NCBI RefSeq assembly: GCF_000218685.1
Contig: NW_006763317.1
Location: 1-15,291 of the forward strand
Length of the DNA stretch: 15,291 nt
Origin: Serpula lacrymans var. lacrymans S7.9
Taxonomy: Eukaryota; Basidiomycota; Agaricomycetes; Boletales; Serpulaceae
Direction of reading: 5' to 3'
A program made the position numbers and the translations under genes. The notes under the pieces are model-generated. The model was not told where the DNA came from. It did not search any database and worked only from the letters and a program-made list of their open reading frames with translations. This document shows, piece after piece, positions 7,802 through 15,291 of this stretch. The first letter of the stretch is position 1. Every line of letters starts with the position of its first letter.

Positions 7802-10140
7802 GCTAGCAATCATACTGTTGTTTATTCAGCTGGTATTGGTACTGTGGTGTTTAACCCTGTTATTAATGGCAAAGAATCAAGGGCTGTAGAATTCTTCAGA
7901 GTGCTGCATGTACCAGATCTTCGAAATAATCTCCTCTCAGTCTTGTACTTAACTCGTCAAAGTGGTTTTAAAGTTATCACTTCATCTCAATCTATGTCCT
8001 TCATACCGGGCAACACTCTCTTATTCACTGCAACCATTTAACAATAATGCTGCATTCCTTGATGGATCCACTGTTTCTTGTGTTGAATTGGGACACTTTT
8101 CTGCAACAATTCCACTTGATTTAAACCTTTGGCATCGAAGATTGGCTCACCACCACTATGCTGATGTCAAGAAATTGACACAAGAAGACCTTGTTACTGA
8201 AATGACACTTGAGTCTAAATCTACTCCTGATCCTATCTGTGAACCATGTCTGTCTGGAAAAATGTCTGCCAACCCATTCCCTTCATCTTCTCATCACTCT
8301 GCTCACCCTCTAGACCTCATCCACTCTGATGTACACCAAGTCTCCTCCCCTTCATTCTCTGGGTATCAATATTGGGTCACCTTCATCGATGATTACACTC
8401 GATTTTGTGTTGTTGTCCCTTTGAAGGCCAAGTCAGATGTCTTTAATGCTTTCAAGAGTTTCAAGGCTTATGCTGAGACTCAATTAGAGCAAAAAATCAA
8501 GGCTCTGCGTGATGACAAAGGGGGAGAGTACATCTCCAAGGAGTTTGAGCAATTCACAGATGATCATGGCATTGTCAGACAGCATACCACCCGGAATAGG
8601 CCTCAGCAGAATGGAGTTGCAGAACGAGCAAACAGGCTTCTCTCTGAAAGAATCACTACCATGCTTTCAGAGTCTGGATTGCCTAATATCTTCTGGGGTG
8701 AATGCCTAGGTGCCTTGGTGCATGTCTGGAATAGGTGTCCCACTGATGCAGTGGTCAATGCTACTCCTTATCAATTGTGGCATGGACATAAACCAGACAT
8801 GTCACACCTTTGTGTGTGGGGGTGCACTGCTTATGTGCATGTGCAAAAGGATAAGAGAGGTGTTTTTGGTTCTCACATGGAGAAATGTGTGTTCATTGGT
8901 TACCCTGCTGGGTACAAGGGTTGGAAATTCTACAATCCTACCACCAAACACACCATTATCTCTGAGAAAGCTGATTTTGATGAGCGCTACTTCCCTGGCT
9001 TGAAAAAGACTTCTACCACTGCCATTCCTACTCCACCTCTGTCACCTTCACTTCCCATGCCTTTGGGCCTGGATGAGGATGTCCCTGCACCAGGTCCAGG
9101 GGGAGATATTGACCCACCAGCTGTACTTCAGCAACCTCAGCAACCTCAGCACTTGCCTCATAATGGGCCTGATTTGGACCTTGATGCAAAACCACCTGTG
9201 AATCAACCTCCTAAGCTTCCAGATCACCCTCCTCATTGCTCACCTTCTTCTGACTTGCCTATTGCACTGAGACGCCCTGCAAGGGCTAGGAGACCACCTA
9301 GACCATGGTGGCTTCAACACAGACAACCTACTCCTGCTATTGAGAGTGATAACAGTGATAGTAGTGATTCTGAGGCAGTTGATGATGAAGTGGCACACTT
9401 TGGAGACTCTGCTGAGCCTAGGTCATTCGCAGATGCAATGAAGCGTCCTGATGCAGATAAATGGAGAGAGGCAGCCATGGAAGAGCTTCAAGCTCATGAG
9501 CACAATGGAACTTGGTCACTTGTGGAACTACCTCCTGGAGAAAAGGCAATTGGTGGCAAGTGGGTCTTCAAGATCAAGCGCAACTCTGATGGCTCCATTG
9601 AGCGCTACAAGGTCAGATATGTGGCCAAAGGTTATAACCAGCGCCCTGGCTTTGACTTCCTTGAAATATTTGCACCCACTGTTTGCATCTCATCTATCAG
9701 AGTTGTCCTTACAATTGCTGCCATCCATAACCTCCATTTGCACTCCATTGACATCTCTCATGCATTTCTCAATGGTGTCATGGATGTAAAGGTCTACATG
9801 CAGCAATCAGAGGGATTCCATCAAGGTGGTCGTAATCTGGTCTGCCAACTCAACAAGGCCATTTATGGGACCAAGCAAGGAGGCAAGATGTGGAACCAGA
9901 AGATGCACATTGTGCTTGAAAAACTCGGATTTAATCGCACTTACTCTGACTCTGCCATCCATGCACCTTGTGACATGTGATATTTTAATAGAAGTGTCCC
10001 TACTTGGGACAGTCCCAAATAGAGATGAAGACCATGGGAATGAAACCAAGCTGTCAAGGACCTCTCTCAGCACTTCAAACTTTGTGATCTTGGCCCTACT
10101 TCCTACCTACTTGGCATTTCCATCACCAGACATAGTGTAG
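7802..10140 (+). pseudogene. Ty1/copia pol fragment: protease tail, integrase, partial RT (copia B)
   Basis: The frame from 7802 reads ASNHTVVYSAGIGTVVFNPV and RVLHVPDLRNNLLSVLYLT, the C-terminal protease region. It stops at TAA 8039-8041 where a one-base slip in a T/A run near 8036-8041 moves coding to the next frame. That frame then stays open to 9977. It shows the integrase zinc finger (LWHRRLAHHH...CEPC, about 8130-8250), a D,D35E core (HSD at about 8328, DDKGGEY at about 8514, NGVAERAN with Glu at 8622-8624), a Pro-rich linker (about 9010-9320) and the reverse transcriptase N-half (AIGGKWVFKIK, YVAKGYNQRPG, SIDISHAFLNG). After TGA 9978-9980 the YVDD box is missing. About 70 bp of unrelated sequence with several stops follows, then in-frame AVKDLSQHFKLCDLGPTSYLLGISITR (10050-10130). 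RNase H and both LTRs are absent. It is dead for protease and polymerase, although the integrase reads intact. Confidence 0.92.
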
Positions 10141-10244
10141 CTGTGCAAAAAGAATGAGAAAGAACATGAAGGAAGGAATGTATGCTGACAAATCCTGTGT
10201 AGGGTGTTCTCTCTTGCTCTAAGTAGTTCGGATAATTGTTTTTC
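10141..10244. other. Remnant between copia B and the gypsy LTR
   Basis: No family motif could be followed here, though the continuation of copia B reverse transcriptase would be expected. The five bases before the LTR are TTTTC (10240-10244), the candidate target duplication of the gypsy insertion. The partner copy is outside the window. Confidence 0.35.
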
Positions 10245-10631
10245 TGTAACAACCAAGAGTTAGTTACTCTGGCGCACACAGGAACACACTATAAAGAGGA
10301 TGTTGAGGGAGTGGTTACCCCTTAAGCTGCAGAGAGTTTGTTGGTATACAACAGGAGGACTCGCTGAGGAGTCTCCTTGATCTATTGGGGTATATATACT
10401 ACTACAGGTTGTTTGTACATGTGTACTATACAGTTGATGAAGGCAGTGGCCGAATGATGTCATAGGGCTTAGCCCGTATGGCCAGCTCCACTGCGTGAGA
10501 GAGTTAAGTCTAAAAATAAAAAGAAGGCAATGCGGCGCGAGAAAGGGAGATGCCGCATGGCAACTAAGGTATAAGGTTAAAGCGGAGAATAAAATGGAAA
10601 GGAGATGTCCGGAAATTGTGTTATCGTAACA
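10245..10631 (-). repeat. 3' LTR of the gypsy element (387 bp)
   Basis: On the minus strand it starts TGTTACGATAAC directly after the polypurine tract and ends TTGTTACA at 10245. The TG...CA ends are extended into TGTTAC/GTTACA inverted termini. A TATA box (next entry) separates a U3-like part from a pyrimidine-rich R-U5 part. The second LTR is not in the window, so the ends rest on the terminal motif and the tract alone. Confidence 0.85.
10391..10398 (-). promoter_or_regulatory. TATA box in the gypsy LTR
   Basis: The minus strand reads GTAGTATATATACCCC. This is placed about 235 bp into the LTR, where the U3 promoter is expected. Transcription would start some 30 bp further on, near 10360. 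Confidence 0.55.
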
Positions 10632-10643
10632 CTACCCCCTTCT
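10632..10643 (-). other. Polypurine tract of the gypsy element
   Basis: AGAAGGGGGTAG on the minus strand, abutting the LTR start. It is the plus-strand primer site in reverse transcription. The pol stop codon TAG (10642-10644) overlaps its first two bases, so coding ends right at the tract. Confidence 0.8.
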
Positions 10644-11805
10644 AAGGTTCGACTTCCAGGCGAGACCAAATACCGGAGGTAGTAGTGAAATTTTCGGGCA
10701 TAGGTTGAAAAAGGGAATTAAAAAGTTTTGAATCCATGCCTCTAAGCTTCCTGGGAGCTGAGGGATTCCTAGAATAAAATTTGCGAACAGCGTCACGGGA
10801 GTTCTCCAGATGAGTTTCTGGTTCCCACGTTCTGTCCTCGTCTCCATAGCCCTTCCATAGAACCAGGAACTCCAATTTACCACGCTTCAAGCGTGCATCT
10901 ACCACTCGTTCGACTTCGAACTCCTCTTCGCCTTCCTGGGTGACTATTACCGGACCGGGCCGGTCTACGCGCTGTCCTGGCAACGGTCCTTTGTAGGGTT
11001 TTACACAGCTAATGTTTACCGTGGGTACCACCCTCATTCTTTTTGGGAGTTCCAGCTCTACCGCGTTAGGCTTGACTTCCTTAATCCGGTAAGGGCCAAT
11101 CCATTTCTCGGTCAGTTTTCTAGACTGCCGGTCTTTTAATTTTAAATGGTCGGTGTCTAACCAGACCAGGTCGCCGACCTTGTAGTCAGGGGCTTTAGAG
11201 CGTCTACGTTCTGCCCTGTCCTTCATCTGCTCTGCAGTTCTAAATAGCGCCTTGCGCGTTTCGTCTAAGACAGACTTCATGTCTTTTGCCATGTTCCCAG
11301 CAGCCTCGTTTTTGCTTTTACCCGGTTCTACACCCATTCTGGGGAGGTACAATCTAGTAACCTCAAATGGTGCTTTTCCTGTAGCCGATGACTGTTTGAT
11401 ATTATAAGAGAACTGGGCTATCTTTAGCCACTTGGCCCAATCCGCCTGTCTGTCATTAATAAATATCCGGAGATATTGCTTCAACTCCTGGTTGAGTCTC
11501 TCCGTTTGCCCATTGGTCTGCGGATGGAACGCTGTTGATAATTTAGGTTTGATGCCCAGCATCCGGCATAATTCTTTCGTAAATTCGCTAGCGAATTGCG
11601 GTCCTCGATCGGAGATCACCGTTTCTGGTAACCCATGGGTGGACCATACGAAATCCTTAAATAGATCTGCCGTACCGGCGGCGGTAATAGTTTTATTGGT
11701 GGGTATGAATACCACTTCTTTGGAGAAGCGGTCTACTACCACCATTACTGAATCGTACCCGTTTGACTCGGGCAGATCCGTTGTGAAGTCCACCGATATA
11801 TCCTG
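10642..11805 (-). CDS. Gypsy integrase core, GPY/F module and chromodomain
   Basis: This is the continuation of pol in the same frame after the amber codon at 11806-11808. It has no start codon of its own: the first codon is CAG, and the next possible initiator is only a GTG at 11791-11793. Integrase joins element DNA to the host chromosome. Counting from that GTG, the catalytic triad is Asp2 (VDFTTDLP), Asp62 (VISDRGPQF) and Glu98 (NGQTERLNQ), a D,D35E spacing. The GPY/F module is WIGPYRIKEV at about 231-240. A chromodomain runs from about 290 to 335 (EEFEVERVVDAR, LVLWKGYGDEDRTWEP). Its three cage positions are all aromatic (Phe292, Trp313, Tyr316), as needed to bind methylated histone H3 tails, so it probably steers insertion to heterochromatin (family knowledge). 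A 45-residue tail follows, ending at TAG 10642-10644. Confidence 0.93.
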   Translation of the reverse strand, partial: QDISVDFTTDLPESNGYDSVMVVVDRFSKEVVFIPTNKTITAAGTADLFKDFVWSTHGLPETVISDRGPQFASEFTKELCRMLGIKPKLSTAFHPQTNGQTERLNQELKQYLRIFINDRQADWAKWLKIAQFSYNIKQSSATGKAPFEVTRLYLPRMGVEPGKSKNEAAGNMAKDMKSVLDETRKALFRTAEQMKDRAERRRSKAPDYKVGDLVWLDTDHLKLKDRQSRKLTEKWIGPYRIKEVKPNAVELELPKRMRVVPTVNISCVKPYKGPLPGQRVDRPGPVIVTQEGEEEFEVERVVDARLKRGKLEFLVLWKGYGDEDRTWEPETHLENSRDAVRKFYSRNPSAPRKLRGMDSKLFNSLFQPMPENFTTTSGIWSRLEVEP

Positions 11806-14529
11806 CTAGGGGCCAGCTGGTATCGGGTTCGGCATGAGTTTACCGGCCGGCGGTTGATGGGAATTCTTGGCCATGGCGCATCTCAGACAGGATTTTACAT
11901 ATTCCTGTATGTCTTTGACCATGCCAGGCCACATGTAATTTCTGGAGATCAACTCCATCGTTCGTTGCCATCCAGGGTGCCCAGCCACTGGAGTGTCATG
12001 ATGTCTATCTATTGCCTTGATCCTTGCGGACTCAGGCACATAGATTTTGTTTTTGAAATGGAAGAACCCGTCTTTCCATAAATAGTTTTCATTGCCGTCA
12101 AGGCGCGCCTTTTCCTCTGGGGAGATGTCTTTCCTGAAGACTTCTAGAAGATCAGAATCCTGCCCGATTCTAACATTGGCAACCCTTGATTGATCTATCA
12201 GGGTGACACCTTTGTTATCATCTTCAATGCCGTTGGCATGATCCTCTCTTCTGGATAAAGCATCTGCTTTCCCCATTGAGCTTCCAGGCTTATGAATTAA
12301 TTTATAATTGAACCTTGACAAGTACACCGCGTAGCGGGCCTGTCTTCGGTTCAGGTCTCGGGCCGTCATGAAGTACTCTAGGTTCTTATGATCGGTCCAA
12401 ATTTCGAATTGGTGCCTAGCACCTTCTAGGTAGTGCCGCCAGTGCTCTAAAGCTCTAATGATGGCCAGCATCTCCTTGTCGTATATTTGATAGTTGCGCT
12501 CTGTAGGCGACAAACTATGCGATAAATAGGCACAAGGCCTCCAAAGATCGTCAGGGCATTTGATCGATAAAACAGCCCCAGTGGCGAAGTCAGAAGAGTC
12601 GGTCTCTAACCGGAACTCTTTGTCTAACTCTGGAAATGCCAATATGGGCGCTGTTGTAAATGCCTGTTTAAGCTTGTCAAAAGCTTCCTGTTCTTTGGCG
12701 CCCCAATGCCAAACAAGGTCCTTTTTTGTGAGATCGTTCAACGGTCTCGTAATTTTAGCGAATTTTTCTATAAATCTTCGGTAGAAGTTGCCTAAGCCAA
12801 GGAAGGCCCTAACTCCTTTGACGCGAGTAGGTTCTGGCCACTCCAAGATAGCTTGAACTTTCTCAGGGTTCATCCTGATTCCGTTCTGGCCTATGATCAT
12901 ACCGAGGAAGTCTACTTCCTTCACTTTAAAATTACATTTTTCGGGTTTGACGAATAGGTCCCGTTCCTGTAAGCGTCGAAGGACTTCTTGCACGATCTTG
13001 TCGTGCTCAGCCTCATCGTCCGACTTCGTAAATATTAATAAATCGTCAATGTAAATGACGACACAGTTTTCCATATCCGCAAAGATCTCATTCATCATGC
13101 TCTGAAAGGTCGCCGGTGAATTGGTCAACCCAAAGAACATAACAAGGGGTTCGAAAGATCCTCGGTGGCACGTGAACGCGGCCTTCCAAGCATCTTTCTC
13201 TTTGATTCGTACATTGTTGTACCCCCATCTGAGATCCATCTTAGTCAGGATCTTGGCGCCAGCCAATTTGTCCACTAGCTGACTAATCAAAGGCAGTGGA
13301 TACGCGTTTTTAACCGTGTGCTCATTTACGTAACGATAGTCCATAATCATGCGCTTCTTACCATCTTTTTTAGGAATGAAGAACACCGGGGACGTCATAG
13401 GACTTTTGGAAGGTCTGATGTAACCTTTCCTAAGTTGTTCATCTATGAAGCTAGATACCTCGTCTCTTTCAGGAGCAGAGAGCGGTATCATATGTCCTTT
13501 TCTTGGTTTGAAAGTGTCCTTCAAATCTATAGCATGGTCCCAAGGCTTAGCCTCTGGGAAGCGCTCTGATTTGTGTTTAGAAAAGACTTTCCAGAAGTCA
13601 TGGTACTCGGGAGGTACCAGCCTCTTAATCTCTTCCTCAGGTTTTACCTCATCATCGTCATCGTCAATCTTTTCCAAAGATCTGAGCTCGTAAACGTGAC
13701 TAGCGTTTAACTTTTCGAGACGCTCATTGTGACGGACATGATTTGGTTTACCCAAGTTTACACATTCCTGGGGACAACGTGACAATGTGACAACCCCTGT
13801 CTGCCAGTTGATCTCAGGATTGTGTTTAAATAGCCAGGTCCAGCCTAAGATTAAATTAATCTTCCCTAGTTGGGTAGCTTCGGCAGTGACTCGTTCTCTG
13901 TGTCCTTGGTATTCGACCACAAAAGAACATTTGTGTGTAATACAGCCACCTGCGTTAAGCGTACCGTCAACGTTATAGACGGGAATAGATGTTTCTAATT
14001 TTACAAGGGGGAGTCCAATTTCCTCCGCCCAGACCTGATCTATGAAGATTCCGTTAGCGCCTGAATCAAGCAGCGCACTCGTTGAGTGTACTTTGCCCCT
14101 GGCAAGGTTCTCCACGCCAACGTCTAAACGGATCTCCTTTTGAAATAAATACGTGCGCATCAACACACGCCTTGGGATTTCGGGAAAAGGTGGCTCCGAA
14201 GAAGAAGAAGAAGAAATAGAAGGGGAAAATGACACATGTTTTTCTATTTTTGTTTTACCAGAATCAAGCACCCTAGTGTTTGTCTCGCCGGGGCCACGCT
14301 CCAAGGGAGACGCTGGTGCAGCGGTAGTATCATAAATATTACAGTTACATTTCTTCATACAAGTACATACTTCTGATAACAAATTTAGAAATTTATTTAC
14401 AAATTGGGGAGCCATCCCCGTCATTCCGTTATTGCTCGTGCAACACCCTGGAGCAGGGGCCACCTTGTTGTGGTTTACTTCATTTTTACTAGGAGCTAAG
14501 GCACCCAAGTGACCTAAGCCCCGAATTCT
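11806..14529 (-). CDS. Gypsy pol: protease, reverse transcriptase, RNase H, integrase finger
   Basis: There is no ATG at its start. The open frame runs through the gag-pol junction, and its first non-ATG initiator is TTG at 14506-14508, so entry by -1 frameshift from gag at 14529 is the better reading. Numbering from the TTG: a Cys-rich patch (residues 22-56), a Ser-rich stretch, aspartic protease with LLDSGANG (Asp148), reverse transcriptase from about 340 (KMDLRWGY Asp425; YIDD 486-489, the polymerase active site), RNase H (ETDSSD Asp637, YDKEML Glu679, WTDHKN Asp706, KADALS Asp749), and the integrase HHCC finger (RHH 835-837, His844, CLRC 874-877). All catalytic residues are present. The frame ends at an amber codon (11806-11808) just before the integrase core. 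Related elements usually have a Trp there, so it looks like a recent nonsense change that would cost the integrase. Confidence 0.95.
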   Translation of the reverse strand, partial: RIRGLGHLGALAPSKNEVNHNKVAPAPGCCTSNNGMTGMAPQFVNKFLNLLSEVCTCMKKCNCNIYDTTAAPASPLERGPGETNTRVLDSGKTKIEKHVSFSPSISSSSSSEPPFPEIPRRVLMRTYLFQKEIRLDVGVENLARGKVHSTSALLDSGANGIFIDQVWAEEIGLPLVKLETSIPVYNVDGTLNAGGCITHKCSFVVEYQGHRERVTAEATQLGKINLILGWTWLFKHNPEINWQTGVVTLSRCPQECVNLGKPNHVRHNERLEKLNASHVYELRSLEKIDDDDDEVKPEEEIKRLVPPEYHDFWKVFSKHKSERFPEAKPWDHAIDLKDTFKPRKGHMIPLSAPERDEVSSFIDEQLRKGYIRPSKSPMTSPVFFIPKKDGKKRMIMDYRYVNEHTVKNAYPLPLISQLVDKLAGAKILTKMDLRWGYNNVRIKEKDAWKAAFTCHRGSFEPLVMFFGLTNSPATFQSMMNEIFADMENCVVIYIDDLLIFTKSDDEAEHDKIVQEVLRRLQERDLFVKPEKCNFKVKEVDFLGMIIGQNGIRMNPEKVQAILEWPEPTRVKGVRAFLGLGNFYRRFIEKFAKITRPLNDLTKKDLVWHWGAKEQEAFDKLKQAFTTAPILAFPELDKEFRLETDSSDFATGAVLSIKCPDDLWRPCAYLSHSLSPTERNYQIYDKEMLAIIRALEHWRHYLEGARHQFEIWTDHKNLEYFMTARDLNRRQARYAVYLSRFNYKLIHKPGSSMGKADALSRREDHANGIEDDNKGVTLIDQSRVANVRIGQDSDLLEVFRKDISPEEKARLDGNENYLWKDGFFHFKNKIYVPESARIKAIDRHHDTPVAGHPGWQRTMELISRNYMWPGMVKDIQEYVKSCLRCAMAKNSHQPPAGKLMPNPIPAGP

Positions 14530-14535
14530 TTTCCC
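14492..14535 (-). promoter_or_regulatory. Candidate -1 ribosomal frameshift signal at the gag-pol junction
   Basis: In the gag frame the codons are CAG GGA AAA, which gives the heptamer G GGA AAA (14535-14529) in the X XXY YYZ phase required for -1 slippage. A 6-base spacer (GAATTC) leads to a stem: GGGGCTTAGG (14522-14513) pairs with CCTTAGCTCC (14501-14492), nine of ten positions paired including one G-U. Inside, CAC (14511-14509) pairs with GTG (14504-14502) around a TTGG loop. The gag stop TAG (14514-14516) lies in the stem. After slippage the next codons are AGA ATT CGG GGC and run open into pol. Confidence 0.75.
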
Positions 14536-15281
14536 TGAGCCTTCATTTCGTTGACCTGTTGGTCATAGAAGAAGGCCCGGATTTCATCGTACGAACGACC
14601 GGCTAAAGAATTAAGCCGATCGTCCGGTTTTTCGGATTCGAGTTGGCGCGCCTGGCGCCCTTGGTTATTATTTTTTTGTTGGCCGGCCTGCGACCCTTTT
14701 CTACAGTCTCGGGACATATGTCCCTCTTGGCCGCAATTGTAACAGTTGCCCTTGAATCTGCGCATCTGTCCGCCTTGGACCGCGCCGATATCCATAGGAG
14801 CACCCTGTCCTGGCTGCAGCCCGAACGGCCTAAACCCGTGAGAGTGATTTTGATGTTGGTTTGATGACCCAGGGCGCCTCTGGGGTGTGTTGTTTTGTTT
14901 GGTGGACCCGCCACCTTGGTGCATGGTGTAGAGCTCTATGGCTCTACCGACTCGTCGTACTTCCTCAGCCGCCAGGGCCAAGTTGTCGCTCCTTGTATCC
15001 TGCAGATAGATCTGCTCTGCAATGCGAGGGTTCACATTGCGTTCTAGCAGTTCTACTGCATGTTCATTACCAAGACCCCCTTGGATTGAGAGGGCCAGGA
15101 ACCGGGTTACGAAATCATCCGTCCTCATGTTTCCTTGTTTGAAGGAACAGATTTGCTGACGCGCCCAGTCTCGCTCAGCTTGCGGTTTGAAATATTTTTC
15201 GATCTCTATTTTGAGATCGTCCCAGGTGGGCCACACTCCCGCAGTGTAGCACTTCGCGGGAATCATAGCAACTTTATCTCA
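14514..15281 (-). CDS. Gypsy Gag, capsid C-part and zinc knuckle (partial)
   Basis: Gag packages the element RNA into virus-like particles. The visible frame has the retrotransposon gag domain (WPTWDDLKIEIEKYFKPQAERDWA...FKQGNMRTDDFVTRFLALS, counted from ATG 15266) and a Gln/Gly/Pro-rich linker. A single zinc knuckle CYNCGQEGHMSRDC follows (Cys175, Cys178, His183, Cys188; CX2CX4HX4C) for RNA binding. It ends at TAG 14514-14516. The ATG at 15264-15266 lies inside the capsid domain, so it is unlikely to be the true start. Upstream in this frame a TGA lies at 15279-15281, while a neighbouring frame reads NEIK just before, which suggests a one-base loss around 15267-15273. The N-terminal half is beyond the window. 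Pol lies in the -1 frame. Confidence 0.9.
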
Positions 15282-15291
15282 TTCCGTGCGG

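Larger units (their letters stand above)
10245..15291 (-). mobile_element. Ty3/gypsy chromovirus, 5' end outside the window
   Basis: The element reads right to left: gag with zinc knuckle, protease, reverse transcriptase, RNase H, integrase, chromodomain, polypurine tract, 3' LTR. The order RT, RNase H, integrase is that of Ty3/gypsy, and the chromodomain at the integrase end defines chromoviruses. Coding is far better kept than in the neighbouring elements: one amber codon in pol and one break at the extreme left of visible gag. It is therefore probably the youngest insertion here apart from, possibly, the fold-back element. Its GC content is clearly higher than that of the AT-rich block at 5256-6950. 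Confidence 0.95.

Noticed and set aside
84..10140. Copia A and copia B as two halves of one split element
   Set aside because: Both are on the plus strand, but the RNase H end (A) lies to the left of the integrase and RT part (B), so they cannot be one interrupted copy without rearrangement.
11806..11808. Programmed amber readthrough in the integrase
   Set aside because: The position within a folded enzyme, a downstream context only partly like known leaky stops, and a usual Trp at this position all favour a simple nonsense mutation.
14196..14215. GAA microsatellite as a functional repeat
   Set aside because: It is the reverse side of a Ser-rich stretch inside the pol frame and is explained by coding.
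14506..14508. Independent start codon for gypsy pol
   Set aside because: The codon is TTG, not ATG, and lies inside the candidate frameshift stem. Frameshift from gag explains expression better.

Overview
The window looks like repeat-rich nuclear DNA of a basidiomycete fungus, probably an agaricomycete. I infer this from three things. There is a decayed, intron-containing transposase gene of the Plavaka type (CACTA superfamily) known mainly from mushrooms. Its introns are short (50-64 bases) and spliceable. It lies among Ty1/copia and chromodomain Ty3/gypsy retrotransposons whose protein style matches fungal families. I see no convincing host gene, tRNA or rRNA. Family names come from recognition of motifs, not from a search.

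Layout, left to right. Positions 3-485 (+) hold the RNase H end of a copia element (copia A), followed by a polypurine tract and LTR-like sequence to about 772. From about 825 to 3740 (-) lies a broken Plavaka-like transposase gene in at least eight exon blocks, cut off at its 3' end near copia A. About 3745-4600 is a poorly explained spacer, ending in a 21-bp tandem repeat with palindromic cores (4603-4665). Positions 4684-5244 (-) hold the RNase H end of a second copia element (copia C), with two in-frame TGA codons. From 5256 to 6950 is AT-rich DNA without recognisable genes.

From 6961 to about 7560 runs a 15-bp minisatellite, split by a 278-bp fold-back element (7121-7398) with 93-bp inverted ends. 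Positions 7802-10140 (+) hold a third copia copy (copia B): end of protease, integrase and half of the reverse transcriptase, broken at both the protease and the polymerase active sites. From 10245 to the window end (-) is a much better preserved gypsy chromovirus: 3' LTR, polypurine tract, integrase with chromodomain, RNase H, reverse transcriptase, protease and most of gag. Its 5' LTR is outside the window. It appears to have landed in or beside copia B.

The gypsy element is the one unit whose parts still read as a working set. Gag carries a zinc knuckle. Pol lies in the -1 frame relative to gag, and the junction carries a GGGAAAA heptamer, a 6-base spacer and a strong stem-loop, which is the standard layout of a -1 ribosomal frameshift signal. 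One amber codon interrupts pol inside the integrase. Most interrupting codons across the elements fit C-to-T change, suggesting cytosine deamination as a main route of inactivation.
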